Below are positions 36,869 to 46,800 of a stretch of DNA of 64,000 bases, piece by piece. The notes under the pieces were generated by a model, which was not told the origin of the DNA, ran no database searches, and worked only from the letters and a program-made list of their open reading frames with translations. Within the stretch, counting starts at the first letter, position 1. Each line of letters starts with the position of its first letter. A program made the translations under genes and the position numbers. Source of the DNA: JAFAMB01 sp963775805 (GTDB lineage Bacteria; Verrucomicrobiota; Verrucomicrobiia; Chthoniobacterales; JAFAMB01); assembly GCA_963775805.1 (NCBI GenBank), contig CAVZKG010000007.1:124001-188000 (forward strand), in the 5' to 3' direction.

Positions 36869-36988
36869 GATTTGGGGGCTTTTTTCAATCAGCTTTTCGC
36901 TTCGGGCGATTCGGCAATGACATCGTAGCCATGGAATGGTTCACAAAGCCAAAAGAACAGTTTTTAAGGTAGGGAATGACGTCCGGGA

Positions 36989-37055
36989 ATTGTGGGCGCT
37001 CACATCTCAATGCAAATCTTCCGCGTTGCAAGTAATATTTGTGAGCGCCCACAAT
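36989..37055. promoter_or_regulatory. Paired LacI-type operators forming a 16-base perfect inverted repeat
   Basis: ATTGTGGGCGCTCACA (36989-37004) and TGTGAGCGCCCACAAT (37040-37055) are exact reverse complements, 35 bases apart. Each arm is itself a near-palindrome (TGTGGGC/GCTCACA, 6 of 7 symmetric), i.e. a complete operator around a central GC. The pair lies between the divergent MalF-type permease and LacI gene; two sites allow a bridged repressor. Confidence 0.75.
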
Positions 37056-37109
37056 TTTCTCTTGATGATTGGCCTGCTGCTGGTCGTTATTCAGTGCTGG
37101 GTAATTTCA

Positions 37110-38135
37110 ATGGACAATCTAATTAGGTCGACTTCCCGAAGCGTTACACTGGATGATGTGGCCGCACACTGCGGCGTCTCCTATCAGACCGTTTCGCGTG
37201 TCGTTAACGATAGCCCGCTGGTTTCAGGGAAAACCCGGGCCAGGGTCTTGAAAGCAATTGCCGAACTGGATTACCGGCCCAACCTGGTGGCGCGTCGCTT
37301 GGCCACGCGACGCTCAAGCGTGATCGGCATGGTGGGCGCCAATATCACCTACTATGGTCCCGCGCAGGTGATGGTCAGCGTCGAAGAAACGGCCAAGCGG
37401 CGGGGTTATAACCTCATGTTCGTCGGACTGGAACGCTCGAATAAAACCCTGTTGAGGGCGGCAATTGACGATTTGTGCGAGCACCAGGTTGACGGGCTTG
37501 TGCTCGGGGTTCGCATCCCGGGAAACTTCGATTTTATCAGCATACTTTGCCGTGAAGTTCCCTTTGTAACGCTGGATGCCGGACATCCAGACGTGCCCTC
37601 GGTGGTCGTGGATCAGCAATACGGGATGCGGGTCGCCACCCAGCACTTGCTCGACTTGGGTCATCGACGGATTGCCTGCGTCACCGGGCCGCCGGGTTGG
37701 TCCGCGTCCAAGGAACGTCGAAAGGGTTGGGCAGAGGCCATCAAACTTGCAGGCTTGGAACGCGGTCCCTGTGTCGAAGGCGATTGGAGTGCGGCGAGTG
37801 GGTTTGCATGCGCAGATCGCCTGCTGGAAATCGCCCGAGGGGAATTCACCGCAATCGTGGCGGCAAATGACCACATGGCGTTGGGCGTCCTTCGGGCCTT
37901 GCACGCCAGGAACATCCAGGTGCCTCGGCAGATTTCGGTGGCCGGCTACGATGACCTTCCGGAATCACGGTTTTTCGAGCCCCCTCTGACCACGATCCAC
38001 CACGATTTTGTCCACCAGGGGGAACGCTGCGTCGAGGTGCTTTTGAGCATGATCAACCGGCAACCGGTTGATCCACCTATTCAGCGCTTACAGCCGGAAC
38101 TCGTCATTCGCGAGAGTACGGCAGCGGCCGGCTAG
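37110..38135 (+). CDS. LacI-family transcriptional regulator
   Basis: 341 residues from ATG 37110. HTH and hinge: SVTLDDVAAHCGVSYQTVSR, then LDYRPNLVARRLATRRSSVI. The effector domain (VIGMVGANITYYGPAQVMVS, ISVAGYDDLPESRFFEPPLT) follows. An upstream in-frame extension to 36936 would run through the operators and is rejected. It should control the divergent permease/GH42 operon. Its stop codon TAG is the same CTAG that ends the convergent epimerase gene. Confidence 0.93.
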   Translation: MDNLIRSTSRSVTLDDVAAHCGVSYQTVSRVVNDSPLVSGKTRARVLKAIAELDYRPNLVARRLATRRSSVIGMVGANITYYGPAQVMVSVEETAKRRGYNLMFVGLERSNKTLLRAAIDDLCEHQVDGLVLGVRIPGNFDFISILCREVPFVTLDAGHPDVPSVVVDQQYGMRVATQHLLDLGHRRIACVTGPPGWSASKERRKGWAEAIKLAGLERGPCVEGDWSAASGFACADRLLEIARGEFTAIVAANDHMALGVLRALHARNIQVPRQISVAGYDDLPESRFFEPPLTTIHHDFVHQGERCVEVLLSMINRQPVDPPIQRLQPELVIRESTAAAG

Positions 38136-39187
38136 CGCGGCGCGGTGGTCAAACTTTCTTTCAGGAGACCAAGGCGCTTGAGGCTATCGGCGGTCGCGAT
38201 GATAGCTTCCTCACTGGAGCGCGGCGCCCAGCCGAGTACGCGCCTCGCTTTTTCACTGGTGGCGTTGTTGGTTCTTCCCAGTTCGGGAACCATGAGCTGC
38301 AGCTCAGGAACGAAGTGTGCCGCGAAGCGAATCAGCCAGTCAGGTATTTGTCTGGTTGGTACCCGCTTGGCCGTTTCGCCTAAATGTCTTTTCAGGATCT
38401 TCGCCACATCCAGGACTGAAACGGCGCTTCCTGCAACGGCGAGGAAACGCTCTCCTTTGGCGGCGAGATGGGTCATGGCCCGGATGTGCAAGTCCGCCAC
38501 GTCGCGTACATCGACCACGCCAAACGAGAACCGGGGACAGCCGGGCACAGCCCCGTCCAAAAAGCGCTGCACAATGAGAACGGAGGTCGCAAAATCGGGT
38601 CCCAAAACCGGTCCAAACACGCCGACAGGGTTTATCACGGAAAGCTCCATGCCTTTGCCTTCACGCTCGATGAACTCCCAGGCCGCACGTTCAGCTAATG
38701 TTTTAGACTTTGCGTAGGCAGTGACATCCTTGCCCTCGACGTTCGTCCAGCTCGTCTCATCGAACGGAGCCACCTGTTCTTCGTGTCCATACCGAATTGC
38801 CGCGTACGAGGAGGTCAGCACCACCCGTTTGACGTCCGCGTCACGTCCGGCCCGCAAAACGCGGAGCGTGCCTTCGCGCGCAGGCATGATTAGCTCGTCC
38901 TCGTTCTTGGGTTTGCGTGATGGAAATGGCGATGCGACGTGAAGCACATATTTGCAACCCTCCACAGCCGACGGCCAGCCTGCGTCCGAAATCAAATCTG
39001 CCACGGAAAATGAAAGCGCCTCTCCTTGGCCAGACCCGGCCGCTTGCAGCATTGCACGCACGTCCGTTTCACGCCTTAGCGAACGCACCGTCGTCCGTAC
39101 GCGATAGCCCGCCTGTAAAAGTTGAACAACGCAGTGTGCGCCGACAAAACCAGATCCGCCCGTGACAAGAACCGTTTCTCCGCTCAT
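38132..39187 (-). CDS. NAD(P)-dependent epimerase/dehydratase (dihydroflavonol-4-reductase-like)
   Basis: 351 residues, extended SDR. Rossmann start ETVLVTGGSGFVGAHCVVQL at 4-23, active-site Ser in VLTSSYAAIRYG near 125, and the Tyr-Lys pair in YAKSKTLAERAAWEF near 160. The substrate region matches the dihydroflavonol/aldehyde reductase-like group of bacteria; the true substrate is unknown. ATG 39187 is chosen over a TTG two codons upstream. The stop is shared with the convergent LacI gene through the CTAG palindrome. Confidence 0.88.
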   Translation of the reverse strand: MSGETVLVTGGSGFVGAHCVVQLLQAGYRVRTTVRSLRRETDVRAMLQAAGSGQGEALSFSVADLISDAGWPSAVEGCKYVLHVASPFPSRKPKNEDELIMPAREGTLRVLRAGRDADVKRVVLTSSYAAIRYGHEEQVAPFDETSWTNVEGKDVTAYAKSKTLAERAAWEFIEREGKGMELSVINPVGVFGPVLGPDFATSVLIVQRFLDGAVPGCPRFSFGVVDVRDVADLHIRAMTHLAAKGERFLAVAGSAVSVLDVAKILKRHLGETAKRVPTRQIPDWLIRFAAHFVPELQLMVPELGRTNNATSEKARRVLGWAPRSSEEAIIATADSLKRLGLLKESLTTAPR

Positions 39188-39296
39188 AAGCAATACATAT
39201 CACATTCGACCGGACGTTCGTTCGTTGTGGCAATTTCCCTTCGGGGCCGTAACGCTAAATAGAAGGTTAGCCGTTTCGCCATTGAGAATAAAGGGT

Positions 39297-39332
39297 GGCG
39301 TCTTAACTTATAACAATTTGTCCAATGGTTTT
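39297..39332. repeat. Repeat C, copy 1
   Basis: Core gtcttaacttataacaattt; near-identical to 39486-39520 and, inverted, to 55282-55305 and 55333-55361. Confidence 0.55.
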
Positions 39333-39485
39333 AATCCGGATTAGAATATTGACGGAACGGCCTATGCGCCGAAGGCGAGATTGGATCAAAACCTTCTGTG
39401 CGGATTCTTTGCAACCCTACCACGAAAATGAGGCCCTTTGGATTTCCTACTCTTCCTCAGATTCGACCTCAAAGCAGATTAGGGT

Positions 39486-39520
39486 CACGTCTTAACTTAC
39501 AACAATTTGCCGGATAGTTT
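39486..39520. repeat. Repeat C, copy 2
   Basis: Core cgtcttaacttacaacaatt, differing from copy 1 at one base in the shared word, with related flanks. Confidence 0.55.
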
Positions 39521-39523
39521 TGT

Positions 39524-39567
39524 ACCTGGGCCTCGGTCTCGTTACGCAGCCTACAGCCTAGGCTGCC
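39524..39567. repeat. Repeat D, copy 1
   Basis: acctgggcctcggtctc...cagcctaggctgcc; resembles 61236-61280. Confidence 0.4.
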
Positions 39568-39678
39568 GTTGCAATTCTCGCATCGTCGGCGACCAGTCTT
39601 GTACCCCTGTCAGAACGGCGCTATCTTTGCGAACGAAAAGCGAATTGAATCCGAACTACGAAGCCTAACGGAACGAAC

Positions 39679-40098
39679 ATGAACCAAGCAACCATCGACG
39701 TTGGCCGATTCGACATCGCCAAAATAGCGGCCACGTTGCCCGAGACAGCCACCACTCTGCTGGTGGATCGTTACCTGACCAATCGAGAGGCGGCGAGTGC
39801 GCGTGTCTTTCGCGTCTACAAGCCAACTCCTCCGCATTATCACGTAAACTGTGACGAATATCTCTACGTCTTTTCAGGACGAGGCACATTCTGGATCGAG
39901 AATGAAAGTACCACCGCGGAATTTGGTTCTGGAGAGCTGCTCTTTTTCAAACGCGGAACCGTCCACGCATTACCGAAGATCCTGGCAGAACCTGTGATTT
40001 TCCTCTCGATCGACACACCGCGCCGCGATCCCAAAGATATTGTGTTCGTCAATCCGGAGGACGGAACTCCCGAAGGTTTCATCACAGCCAATCAATAG
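39679..40098 (+). CDS. Cupin domain protein
   Basis: 139 residues, single cupin barrel. The metal-ligand pattern is seen in PPHYHVNCDEYLYVFSGRGT (H-x-H...E) and RGTVHALPKI (final His). No leader. Cupins of this size may be dioxygenases, isomerases or binding proteins; nothing nearby decides. The gene stands alone between gaps. Confidence 0.8.
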   Translation: MNQATIDVGRFDIAKIAATLPETATTLLVDRYLTNREAASARVFRVYKPTPPHYHVNCDEYLYVFSGRGTFWIENESTTAEFGSGELLFFKRGTVHALPKILAEPVIFLSIDTPRRDPKDIVFVNPEDGTPEGFITANQ

Positions 40099-40118
40099 AT
40101 GGGAGAGTTTTAGGAATC

Positions 40119-40137
40119 GGCATGAATCAATCATGCC
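40119..40137. terminator. Short hairpin after the cupin gene
   Basis: GGCATGA, loop ATCAA, TCATGCC: a perfect 7-bp stem 20 bases after the cupin stop. No T-run; only a possible terminator. Confidence 0.3.
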
Positions 40138-40304
40138 GCACACGAAGTGAAATGTGTGAAGCGAGCGTCCCGTGCGCGCCTACAGGTATTAGTAACTTGC
40201 ACGAAACTACTAGTCCATAGTATGAGATCTCCCAACGCTGTGGGCATTAACTTAGGCCAAGCATCACGGGTGAACATATCGTGTCCCGGAGGGACAGCAT
40301 CATT

Positions 40305-40490
40305 ATGACTCTTTGTTTACGCAGAGGGAGCGTCGTGGTCATGGCCATTTTGGTACTGGCGTCTTCGCTGTTACTCTGCGCATGTACCACCACAAACGGC
40401 GAAAAAAAGGAGGACCCGGTCTTCTTCGGAGGCGCTGGCGGATCGAACGATGGTGGTGGTGTGAAAAGCGGTGTGAGCTTCGGTTGGTAA
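40305..40490 (+). CDS. Small lipoprotein
   Basis: 61 residues. A lipoprotein leader is visible: LRRGSVVVMAILVLASSLLL followed by lipobox LCAC. The mature part is about 35 residues, starting CTTTNGEKKEDPVFFGGAGG, rich in Gly and Ser and ending in an aromatic SFGW, similar to the short glycine-rich outer-membrane lipoproteins often found in this phylum. ATG 40305 is chosen over a GTG eight codons upstream. Function unknown. Confidence 0.6.
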   Translation: MTLCLRRGSVVVMAILVLASSLLLCACTTTNGEKKEDPVFFGGAGGSNDGGGVKSGVSFGW

Positions 40491-40528
40491 ATTTTTTTGG
40501 GATGACGGCAAACGCGGCGTCTTTCGGT

Positions 40529-41044
40529 TCAACGGAGCTCGCTCACTAAATCCGCCAGGCGGATTGTAACTTCGGTCTCCCATTTCTGGGGATCGAGTTC
40601 GGTCTTCGGATCGGTCAGATAGACTTCGAGGCGGCAACCAAACCGATCGCCTTCCTCGGTATCCAACATGTCCCACTTGATCTTCTCTTCGTTGGCCCAG
40701 TCGATCAGAGCCGAGTTGGCCTCAATCAGCCTGTCGTAGGGACCTCGGTAAATGAGCGTGGCATAGCGACCGGATGGGAGCGTGCTGGCGAGCACCCGCG
40801 CATCCCCCGAAACCGGGGTTGGGGTCGGAACGCCGAACTCGATCTCGAGCCCCCGCTTCATGTCGATGACATTGTATTTTAAAAACGGTGGACCCGCGGG
40901 TAGTATCGCGTGATTGTGCAGCCATCCGAAAAGGTCCGGCATCAACTTCTGCGCAGTCGGCCCAATTTCCTGCAGAGTGATGCGCGATTTGATTGCCACA
41001 TACGGTCGTTCAGCTCTGTCGACGATTTTTGGCGACGTCAGCAT
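40529..41044 (-). CDS. GyrI-like small-molecule-binding domain protein
   Basis: 171 residues. The pattern ERPYVAIKSRITLQEIGPTA at the start, EIEFGVPTPTPVSGD in the middle and ASTLPSGRYATLIYRGPYDRL near residue 90-110 is that of the GyrI-like (AraC effector-binding) fold, which binds hydrophobic or drug-like molecules. It is a stand-alone domain without a DNA-binding part. No operon partner. Confidence 0.85.
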   Translation of the reverse strand: MLTSPKIVDRAERPYVAIKSRITLQEIGPTAQKLMPDLFGWLHNHAILPAGPPFLKYNVIDMKRGLEIEFGVPTPTPVSGDARVLASTLPSGRYATLIYRGPYDRLIEANSALIDWANEEKIKWDMLDTEEGDRFGCRLEVYLTDPKTELDPQKWETEVTIRLADLVSELR

Positions 41045-41355
41045 TTGTCTCCTTTTTTTGGTTGCCGCGTTTCGGGGTTCAAATCTGCGACGAATAAAGA
41101 ACCGAATTTAGGACATCGGCTGTTTTTCTTTGACGGGCGATCGGTGCGAATGTTCTCCCGCAATTGCAAGTTACGACCCATTCGACTACGAGGCCGAGGA
41201 CGAAGCGCTACGGGCAACGAATAACTAATAGCGCAAATTCGGATTCACCTGCAGGCAATCTGATAATGAAACCATCGGCTACTTTTGCTTTTTTTAGAGC
41301 GGTCGTGCAATCACCAACGCGGTCATGGAAGTCCCGCTCAGACCGCTGCTTTGGT
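41045..41355. other. Gap without recognised features
   Basis: About 310 bases between the GyrI-like gene and the end of the 362-residue unknown gene. I see no gene, strong hairpin or repeat here apart from the presumed promoter of the GyrI-like gene at the left end. Confidence 0.4.
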
Positions 41356-42444
41356 TTATTTCAAGTTGACCACTCTTGCTTGATGCGGCCCAGATGAGAT
41401 GGTGATGTCCTGGTGCAATTCGCGAAGCACGCGAAGATTCGTAAACGTCGCTGCATATTTATGGGAAGGATTGAAGGCGAGTGTGAACAGCCAACCGCAC
41501 TGCAGCTGCGTCCATTCGTATTCTTGCTTATCGTACCAGATTTTCAGAGACGAACCCATCGGCGACAGATTCAGACAGTATTTCAGAGCTCCCGAGTTTC
41601 CTCCTTCCTGAGTCGGCACGGTCAGGAGTTGTGTCGGCGTCTCTTCAATGTTTGGTAATGGCGTCGCTCCTGAATTCGATGTCGGATTGTTGCTCGGCGA
41701 CGCAAAGGACTTACTCAGAAGTATCTTGGACGAACTGAGTGACGGCTGGCGCATGTTGAGCAACGACGACCTGCTGTTGGAGTTTGGAATGATTTTTTCG
41801 GCGAAGATGTTGCCCACTTCACTTAACAAGCCGCCCATGTGTTCCACGGGTGCCGTGATCATGAGCTTCGCCTGGTGTCCGTTCGTGATTGTCACCATCG
41901 CCCGGGCCGCGAAGGAGTGAAGCACCAAGGAGATAGCTTTGGCGGGCTTGCCCTTGTAGAAATCCGGCTGCTTTGACAGCACGCTCTTGATCTCGCCCAA
42001 GGCCCCGTCAAGTTTGCCCAGGTCCGCGGACAAGAGCGGTGACCGAAAAATTCCCATGTGTGTGACGACCGGAAAATACGAGATTGACCCGCTGGTGGTA
42101 ACGGTCATGCACATCTGAATGTTGATCATCTTCATGACGTCGTCGGTTTCGGCCGTGCTCACATCCAGTGTCGAATAGACCACAAAGACCGCTGCAGTCC
42201 GCGAATCGATCAAATCAAGCGCGTTGGTGAACCCTTTGATAGCGATATCGATTTGATCCTGATGCTTGCTTCCCTTGGCACATGCTTTCATGTATCCCGC
42301 GTAATCACTCCAGAACTTCCAATTCTGTTGGGTGAGCGGTTCCATTACGAACGCGACCATTTGTGAGATACCGGCGCGGAAAACGCCATTGCCTAAGCTC
42401 TGCTCAGGCTCGATTACCATTTCCTTTAAGCCGAAGATCTTCAT
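41356..42444 (-). CDS. Protein of unknown function, 362 residues
   Basis: No recognised family, no leader, no membrane helix. The first 220 residues look globular (MKIFGLKEMVIEPEQSLGNG, DIAIKGFTNALDLIDSRTAA, VTTSGSISYFPVVTHMGIFR). A Ser/Asn/Pro-rich linker spans about 225-275, and a C-terminal part with LKIWYDKQEYEWTQLQCGWL and a strand-rich end follows. The single long frame with ordinary codon use and few alternatives supports a real gene. It stands alone between gaps of more than 300 bases. Confidence 0.75.
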   Translation of the reverse strand: MKIFGLKEMVIEPEQSLGNGVFRAGISQMVAFVMEPLTQQNWKFWSDYAGYMKACAKGSKHQDQIDIAIKGFTNALDLIDSRTAAVFVVYSTLDVSTAETDDVMKMINIQMCMTVTTSGSISYFPVVTHMGIFRSPLLSADLGKLDGALGEIKSVLSKQPDFYKGKPAKAISLVLHSFAARAMVTITNGHQAKLMITAPVEHMGGLLSEVGNIFAEKIIPNSNSRSSLLNMRQPSLSSSKILLSKSFASPSNNPTSNSGATPLPNIEETPTQLLTVPTQEGGNSGALKYCLNLSPMGSSLKIWYDKQEYEWTQLQCGWLFTLAFNPSHKYAATFTNLRVLRELHQDITISSGPHQARVVNLK

Positions 42445-42787
42445 CGATTTTTACTCCTGGCAAATGCGCGTCGCAGTATGAACACATTACCCCCATTGCC
42501 TCAAGACTGAACGCTAGCGCTAAACGTTTGGAGGTGAACAGCCCGTCCGCAATTGTCCGTTTGCGCTTCTTAGTCTGAGCGCTGCGATCCCCAAGTCGCT
42601 GGTCCGAGAGGAGTAGCATCAAGCGTGGTTTCCTGAAAAATTAACCACAATAGCAGATGCGCATAACGGATAAGTTTGATCATAGGGTGTACTCCAGTAG
42701 CTTGGCATCAAAGGCGATTTAACCACTTTCCGTGACAGCGCATGCTGCACCTGAATCGTTCAGTCGTATTTTAACGACATCAAAAGA
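42445..42787. other. Gap without recognised features
   Basis: About 340 bases between the divergent 362-residue unknown gene and the aldo/keto reductase; it must hold both promoters. I see no RNA gene, repeat or strong palindrome. Confidence 0.4.
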
Positions 42788-43783
42788 ATGAAAACGCGCA
42801 AACTTGGAAACAGTCGTCTGGAAGTTTCTGCCATTGGTTTCGGCTGCATGGGGCTGAACTTCGGTTACGCTACTTCTCTCAGTAAGGCCGAGGGTATCGC
42901 GCTGATTCGGGCTGCAGTTGAGCGCGGCGTTACCTTCTTCGACACCGCCGAGATCTACGGCCCTTTCACCAATGAGGAAATGGTCGGTGAAGCGTTGAAG
43001 CCGATGCGGGACCAAGTGGTGATTGCCACAAAGTTCGGCTTTAAGATTGACCCGGAGACGAAGAAACAGGTGGGTCTCGACAGCCGCCCCGCGCACATCC
43101 GAGAGGTGTGCGACGCGTCGCTCAAGCGTCTGGGCATTGAGGTGATTGATCTCTTCTACCAGCATCGCGTCGACTCGAACGTTCCGATCGAGGAGGTAGC
43201 CGGCACGGTTAAGGACCTGATCGCCGAGGGTAAGGTCAAGCATTTCGGTCTCTCGGAGCCAGGTGCGCAGACCGTCCGCCGCGCCCATGCGGTTCAGCCG
43301 ATCACGGCGCTTCAAAATGAGTATTCGCTCTGGACGCGTGGACCGGAGACCAATGGGATTCTCGACGCCTGTGAGGAATTGGGCATCGGCTTCGTGCCCT
43401 ACAGCCCGCTCGGTAAAGGCTTTCTGACCGGCGCAATTAACAAAGAAACCAAACTGGGTGAGGGCGATTTCCGGAACATACTGCCACGCTTCACCCCGGA
43501 GGCGTTGGAGAAGAATCAGGCGCTCGTCGATCTGCTGAAGCGCATCGCAGGCGAGAAGAAGGCGACACCGGCACAAATCGCGCTCGCGTGGCTCCTGGCG
43601 CAGAAACCCTGGATCGTACCGATCCCCGGCACCACGAAACTCCACCGGCTCGAAGAGAACCTAGGCGCGGACGGCGTCGAGCTGAGTACCGACAACCTCG
43701 CAGAGATCAAGCGCGCAGCGGCTGAGATCGCGATTGAAGGGGAACGATATCCGGCGCACATTCTGGCCATCACTGGCCGCTGA
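42788..43783 (+). CDS. Aldo/keto reductase
   Basis: 331 residues, NADPH-dependent (alpha/beta)8 barrel enzyme. Start MKTRKLGNSRLEVSAIGFGC; catalytic tetrad visible as D and Y in FFDTAEIYGPFTNEEMVG (about 51-57), K in VIATKFGFK (about 82) and H in LFYQHRVDS (about 119). The C-terminal phosphate-binding part IPGTTKLHRLEENLGA is typical of the AKR13-like group. Convergent with the RND permease gene. Confidence 0.94.
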   Translation: MKTRKLGNSRLEVSAIGFGCMGLNFGYATSLSKAEGIALIRAAVERGVTFFDTAEIYGPFTNEEMVGEALKPMRDQVVIATKFGFKIDPETKKQVGLDSRPAHIREVCDASLKRLGIEVIDLFYQHRVDSNVPIEEVAGTVKDLIAEGKVKHFGLSEPGAQTVRRAHAVQPITALQNEYSLWTRGPETNGILDACEELGIGFVPYSPLGKGFLTGAINKETKLGEGDFRNILPRFTPEALEKNQALVDLLKRIAGEKKATPAQIALAWLLAQKPWIVPIPGTTKLHRLEENLGADGVELSTDNLAEIKRAAAEIAIEGERYPAHILAITGR

Positions 43784-43842
43784 TCCGCCACCGATCAAGC
43801 CTCGTACGCCGCCGCCAAACTCATCTTTGTGAAGTTCGTCGA

Positions 43843-46800
43843 TCAGTGCGCTGCAAGCTCCGGTGGTCGGGTTGCGGGATTCGCCGGCTTTTTTTTGCGT
43901 CCCCACTCGGCGAGCCCCTGGACAAAGACGTAGCAGACGGGAATGAGGAAAATACCGATCAGAGTCGCAATCGTCATCCCAAACACGACGGCGGTTCCCA
44001 TGACACCGCGTGACGCGGCGCCAGAACCGCTCGCGAGCATCAGAGGCACGCAACCAAGGATGAATGCGAATGAAGTCATCAGAATTGGGCGCAGACGCAG
44101 TTTCGCACCTTCGAGGGCGGCCTCGACAAGGGACTTGCCCTCTTCACGCTTAAGCTTGGCGAATTCCACAATCAGGATCGCGTTTTTTGCCGCTAATCCG
44201 ATCAGCATCACAAGACCGATTTGAGCGTAGACATTGTTATCGAAGTTGCGCGAAACCAATCCGATGAATGTCCCAAGGACGACGAGCGGTGTACAAAGCA
44301 GGACTGCGAACGGCAGCGTCCAGCTTTCATATTGCGCCGCGAGCAGCAGAAAAACGAACAGCATCGCCATGCCGAAGATCAACCCAGCTTCACCTTCAGA
44401 TTTCTTTTGCTGAAGAGTGAGTCCCGACCACTCATAACCCATGTCGCTCGGCATGCTATTCGCTACCTCTTCAATCGCTGCGAGCGCTTGTGCTGAGCTG
44501 TAACCGGGTGCGGGCGTTCCCATGATCTCGGCCGCTAAATCAAGATTATAGCGCGAAACGAAGTTCGGCCCGCTTGTTTGCTCGACATCCACTAGCGTGT
44601 CGAGCGGCACCATATGGCCGTCCTGGTTGCGGACAAAAAATTTCCCGATCTGATCGGGCTGGTGCGTGAACTCCGGCTCTGCCTGGAGGAAAACTTTAAA
44701 TACGCGACCAAAGCGCACGAAATCGTTGACGTAAAGGCCGCTCAGATATGCCTGCAACGTCTGGAAAACACTGTCAACCTTCACGCCGCAGGCTCGCGCT
44801 TTTTCCCGGTCGAGAGCGATGTTCAACTGCGGCGTCGTTGGCTGGAATGTCGTCGATAAGCGTCCGATCTCCGGCCGTTTGGATGCTTCGGCAATGAATC
44901 GCTGGACCTGCGTTGCCAAGTTTTCGGCCGAGCCTCCCGATCGATCCTGCAATTGAAACGTAAACCCCGCGACGTTTCCGTAGCCAGGTAGGGCCGGCGG
45001 GCCAAAAGCGAAGAGACGTGCTTCGGGATAAGAGGAGAATTTCTGATTCCACACTCGCGTGATCGCAGCGGCACGCAGCTCGGGCGCTTCCCGTTTTTTC
45101 CAATCGTCGAGCCCGACAAATATCAGTGCCGAATTCGACATATTCAGACCGGTGAGAATGTTAAATCCTGAGATTGCGCACACAGATCGCACGCCCTTCG
45201 TTTCCGCGACGACCTTCTCTGCTTTTTTGAGTACCTCGTCCGATCTCTGAAGCGAAGCGCCTTCCGGCAACTCAACGGCCACAAAGAGTAGGCCTTTGTC
45301 TTCGTCAGGTATAAATCCACCCGGAACTGACTTCGACAATAGCCAAATGGCACCCACCACAACCACGAGCAACAAAATCGATCGACCGGCTTTACGAACG
45401 AGAATATTCACGATCCCGCCGTAGCTGCTCGTCACCCGGTCGAACCCACGATTAAAATGACCGAAAAACCACCCTAATGGACCGCGAGCCGGTTTTGGTT
45501 TTTTTAACAGTATCGCGCAGAGGGCCGGGCTGAGCGTAAGAGCGTTAATAGCGGAGAAAATGACAGCCACTGCGACGGTAATAGCAAACTGTTGATAGAG
45601 CTGTCCGGTCACGCCACCCATGAAGGCCACAGGCATAAACACGGCGCAGAGAATGAGAGCGATCATGATGACCGGCCCCGAAACTTCCTTCATCGCTTTC
45701 ACCGTCGCCTCTCGTGGGTCAAGGCCGTGTTCAAGATGATGCTGTACGGCTTCGACGACGACGATCGCGTCGTCCACCACAATTCCAATCGCCAATACGA
45801 GACCAAATAGTGTGAGGGTATTGACGCTGAAGCCGAGTAAGGGAAAGGCGATGAAGGCGCCTAGCAAAGAGACCGGCACGGTGAGCATCGGAATGATGGT
45901 TGCCCGAAAGCTCTGAAGAAAAATGTAGACCACTATTAATACGAGGATGATTGCTTCGATCAGGGTGTGCTCAATTTCATGCATCGACGCCTTAATAGGC
46001 GCCGTGAAATCAAGCGTCGTCTCGTACTTCATGTCAGGCGGGAATCGTTTTTCGCGCTCTTTGAGGATCCGCTTGATTTGGTCGGCTGCCTGTAAGGCGT
46101 TTGCACCTGGAGCGAGATAGACGCCGAGTGCCGCTGCAGGGCTCTGGTTGAGGCGTGCGCGCATCGCGTAAGTCTGCGCGCCGAGCTCAACACGAGCCAC
46201 GTCTTTGATCTTTACCTGGGAGCCGTCCGAGTTGGAGCGCACGATAATTTGCTCAAACTGTCTGGGGTCGGTTAGCAAACCGATGGCGCGCACGTTGTAT
46301 TGTTTTTCCTGACCGGACGGAGCGGGCTCGGCGCCGATGACGCCGGCTGGTGTTTGGGCATTCTGCTCGCGGATGGCGCTTGCGATATCTTCCGGCGTGA
46401 TACCCAGCGCAGCCATTTTATTTGGTTGCAACCAGACGCGCATCGAATAGTCCTGCGCAGTGAAGTTCTTTACGTCGCCGACACCGGAAACGCGCTTGAT
46501 TGCGTCGACCAGATTGATGTCCGCATAGTTACCTAGAAAGACGGCATCGTAGGTACCCTTTGGTGAATAGAGACCTAGCACCATCAGCAGGTCGGGACTG
46601 GAACGGTTGACGGTCACTCCTTCGCGCTTCACGGCGTCGGGGAGTTGGGCGGTGGCCATTGAGACGCGGTTCTGCGTATTGACCTGCATGATGTCCACAT
46701 TCGTGCCAACATCGAATGTGACTTTGAGGACCATCTTGCCGTCGTTCGCGCTGAACGACTGCATATAGAGCATTTTATCAACGCCGTTGACCTCCGACTC

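Larger units (their letters stand above)
39188..39678. other. Gene-free gap with repeat C pair and repeat D
   Basis: About 490 bases without a convincing gene. It holds two direct copies of repeat C (39297-39332 and 39486-39520) about 190 bases apart and one of repeat D (39524-39567). The short word gcgccgaaggcg at about 39367 is shared with the gap at 61.4 kb. Confidence 0.55.

Noticed and set aside
36936..37109. 58-codon N-terminal extension of the LacI regulator
   Set aside because: It runs through the two operators and adds sequence foreign to the family; ATG 37110 fits the HTH start.
42719..43645. 308-codon minus-strand frame opposite the aldo/keto reductase
   Set aside because: It is the antisense of a clear enzyme gene; its residues (many Arg, Cys and His) show no family, and GC-rich antisense frames stay open by chance.
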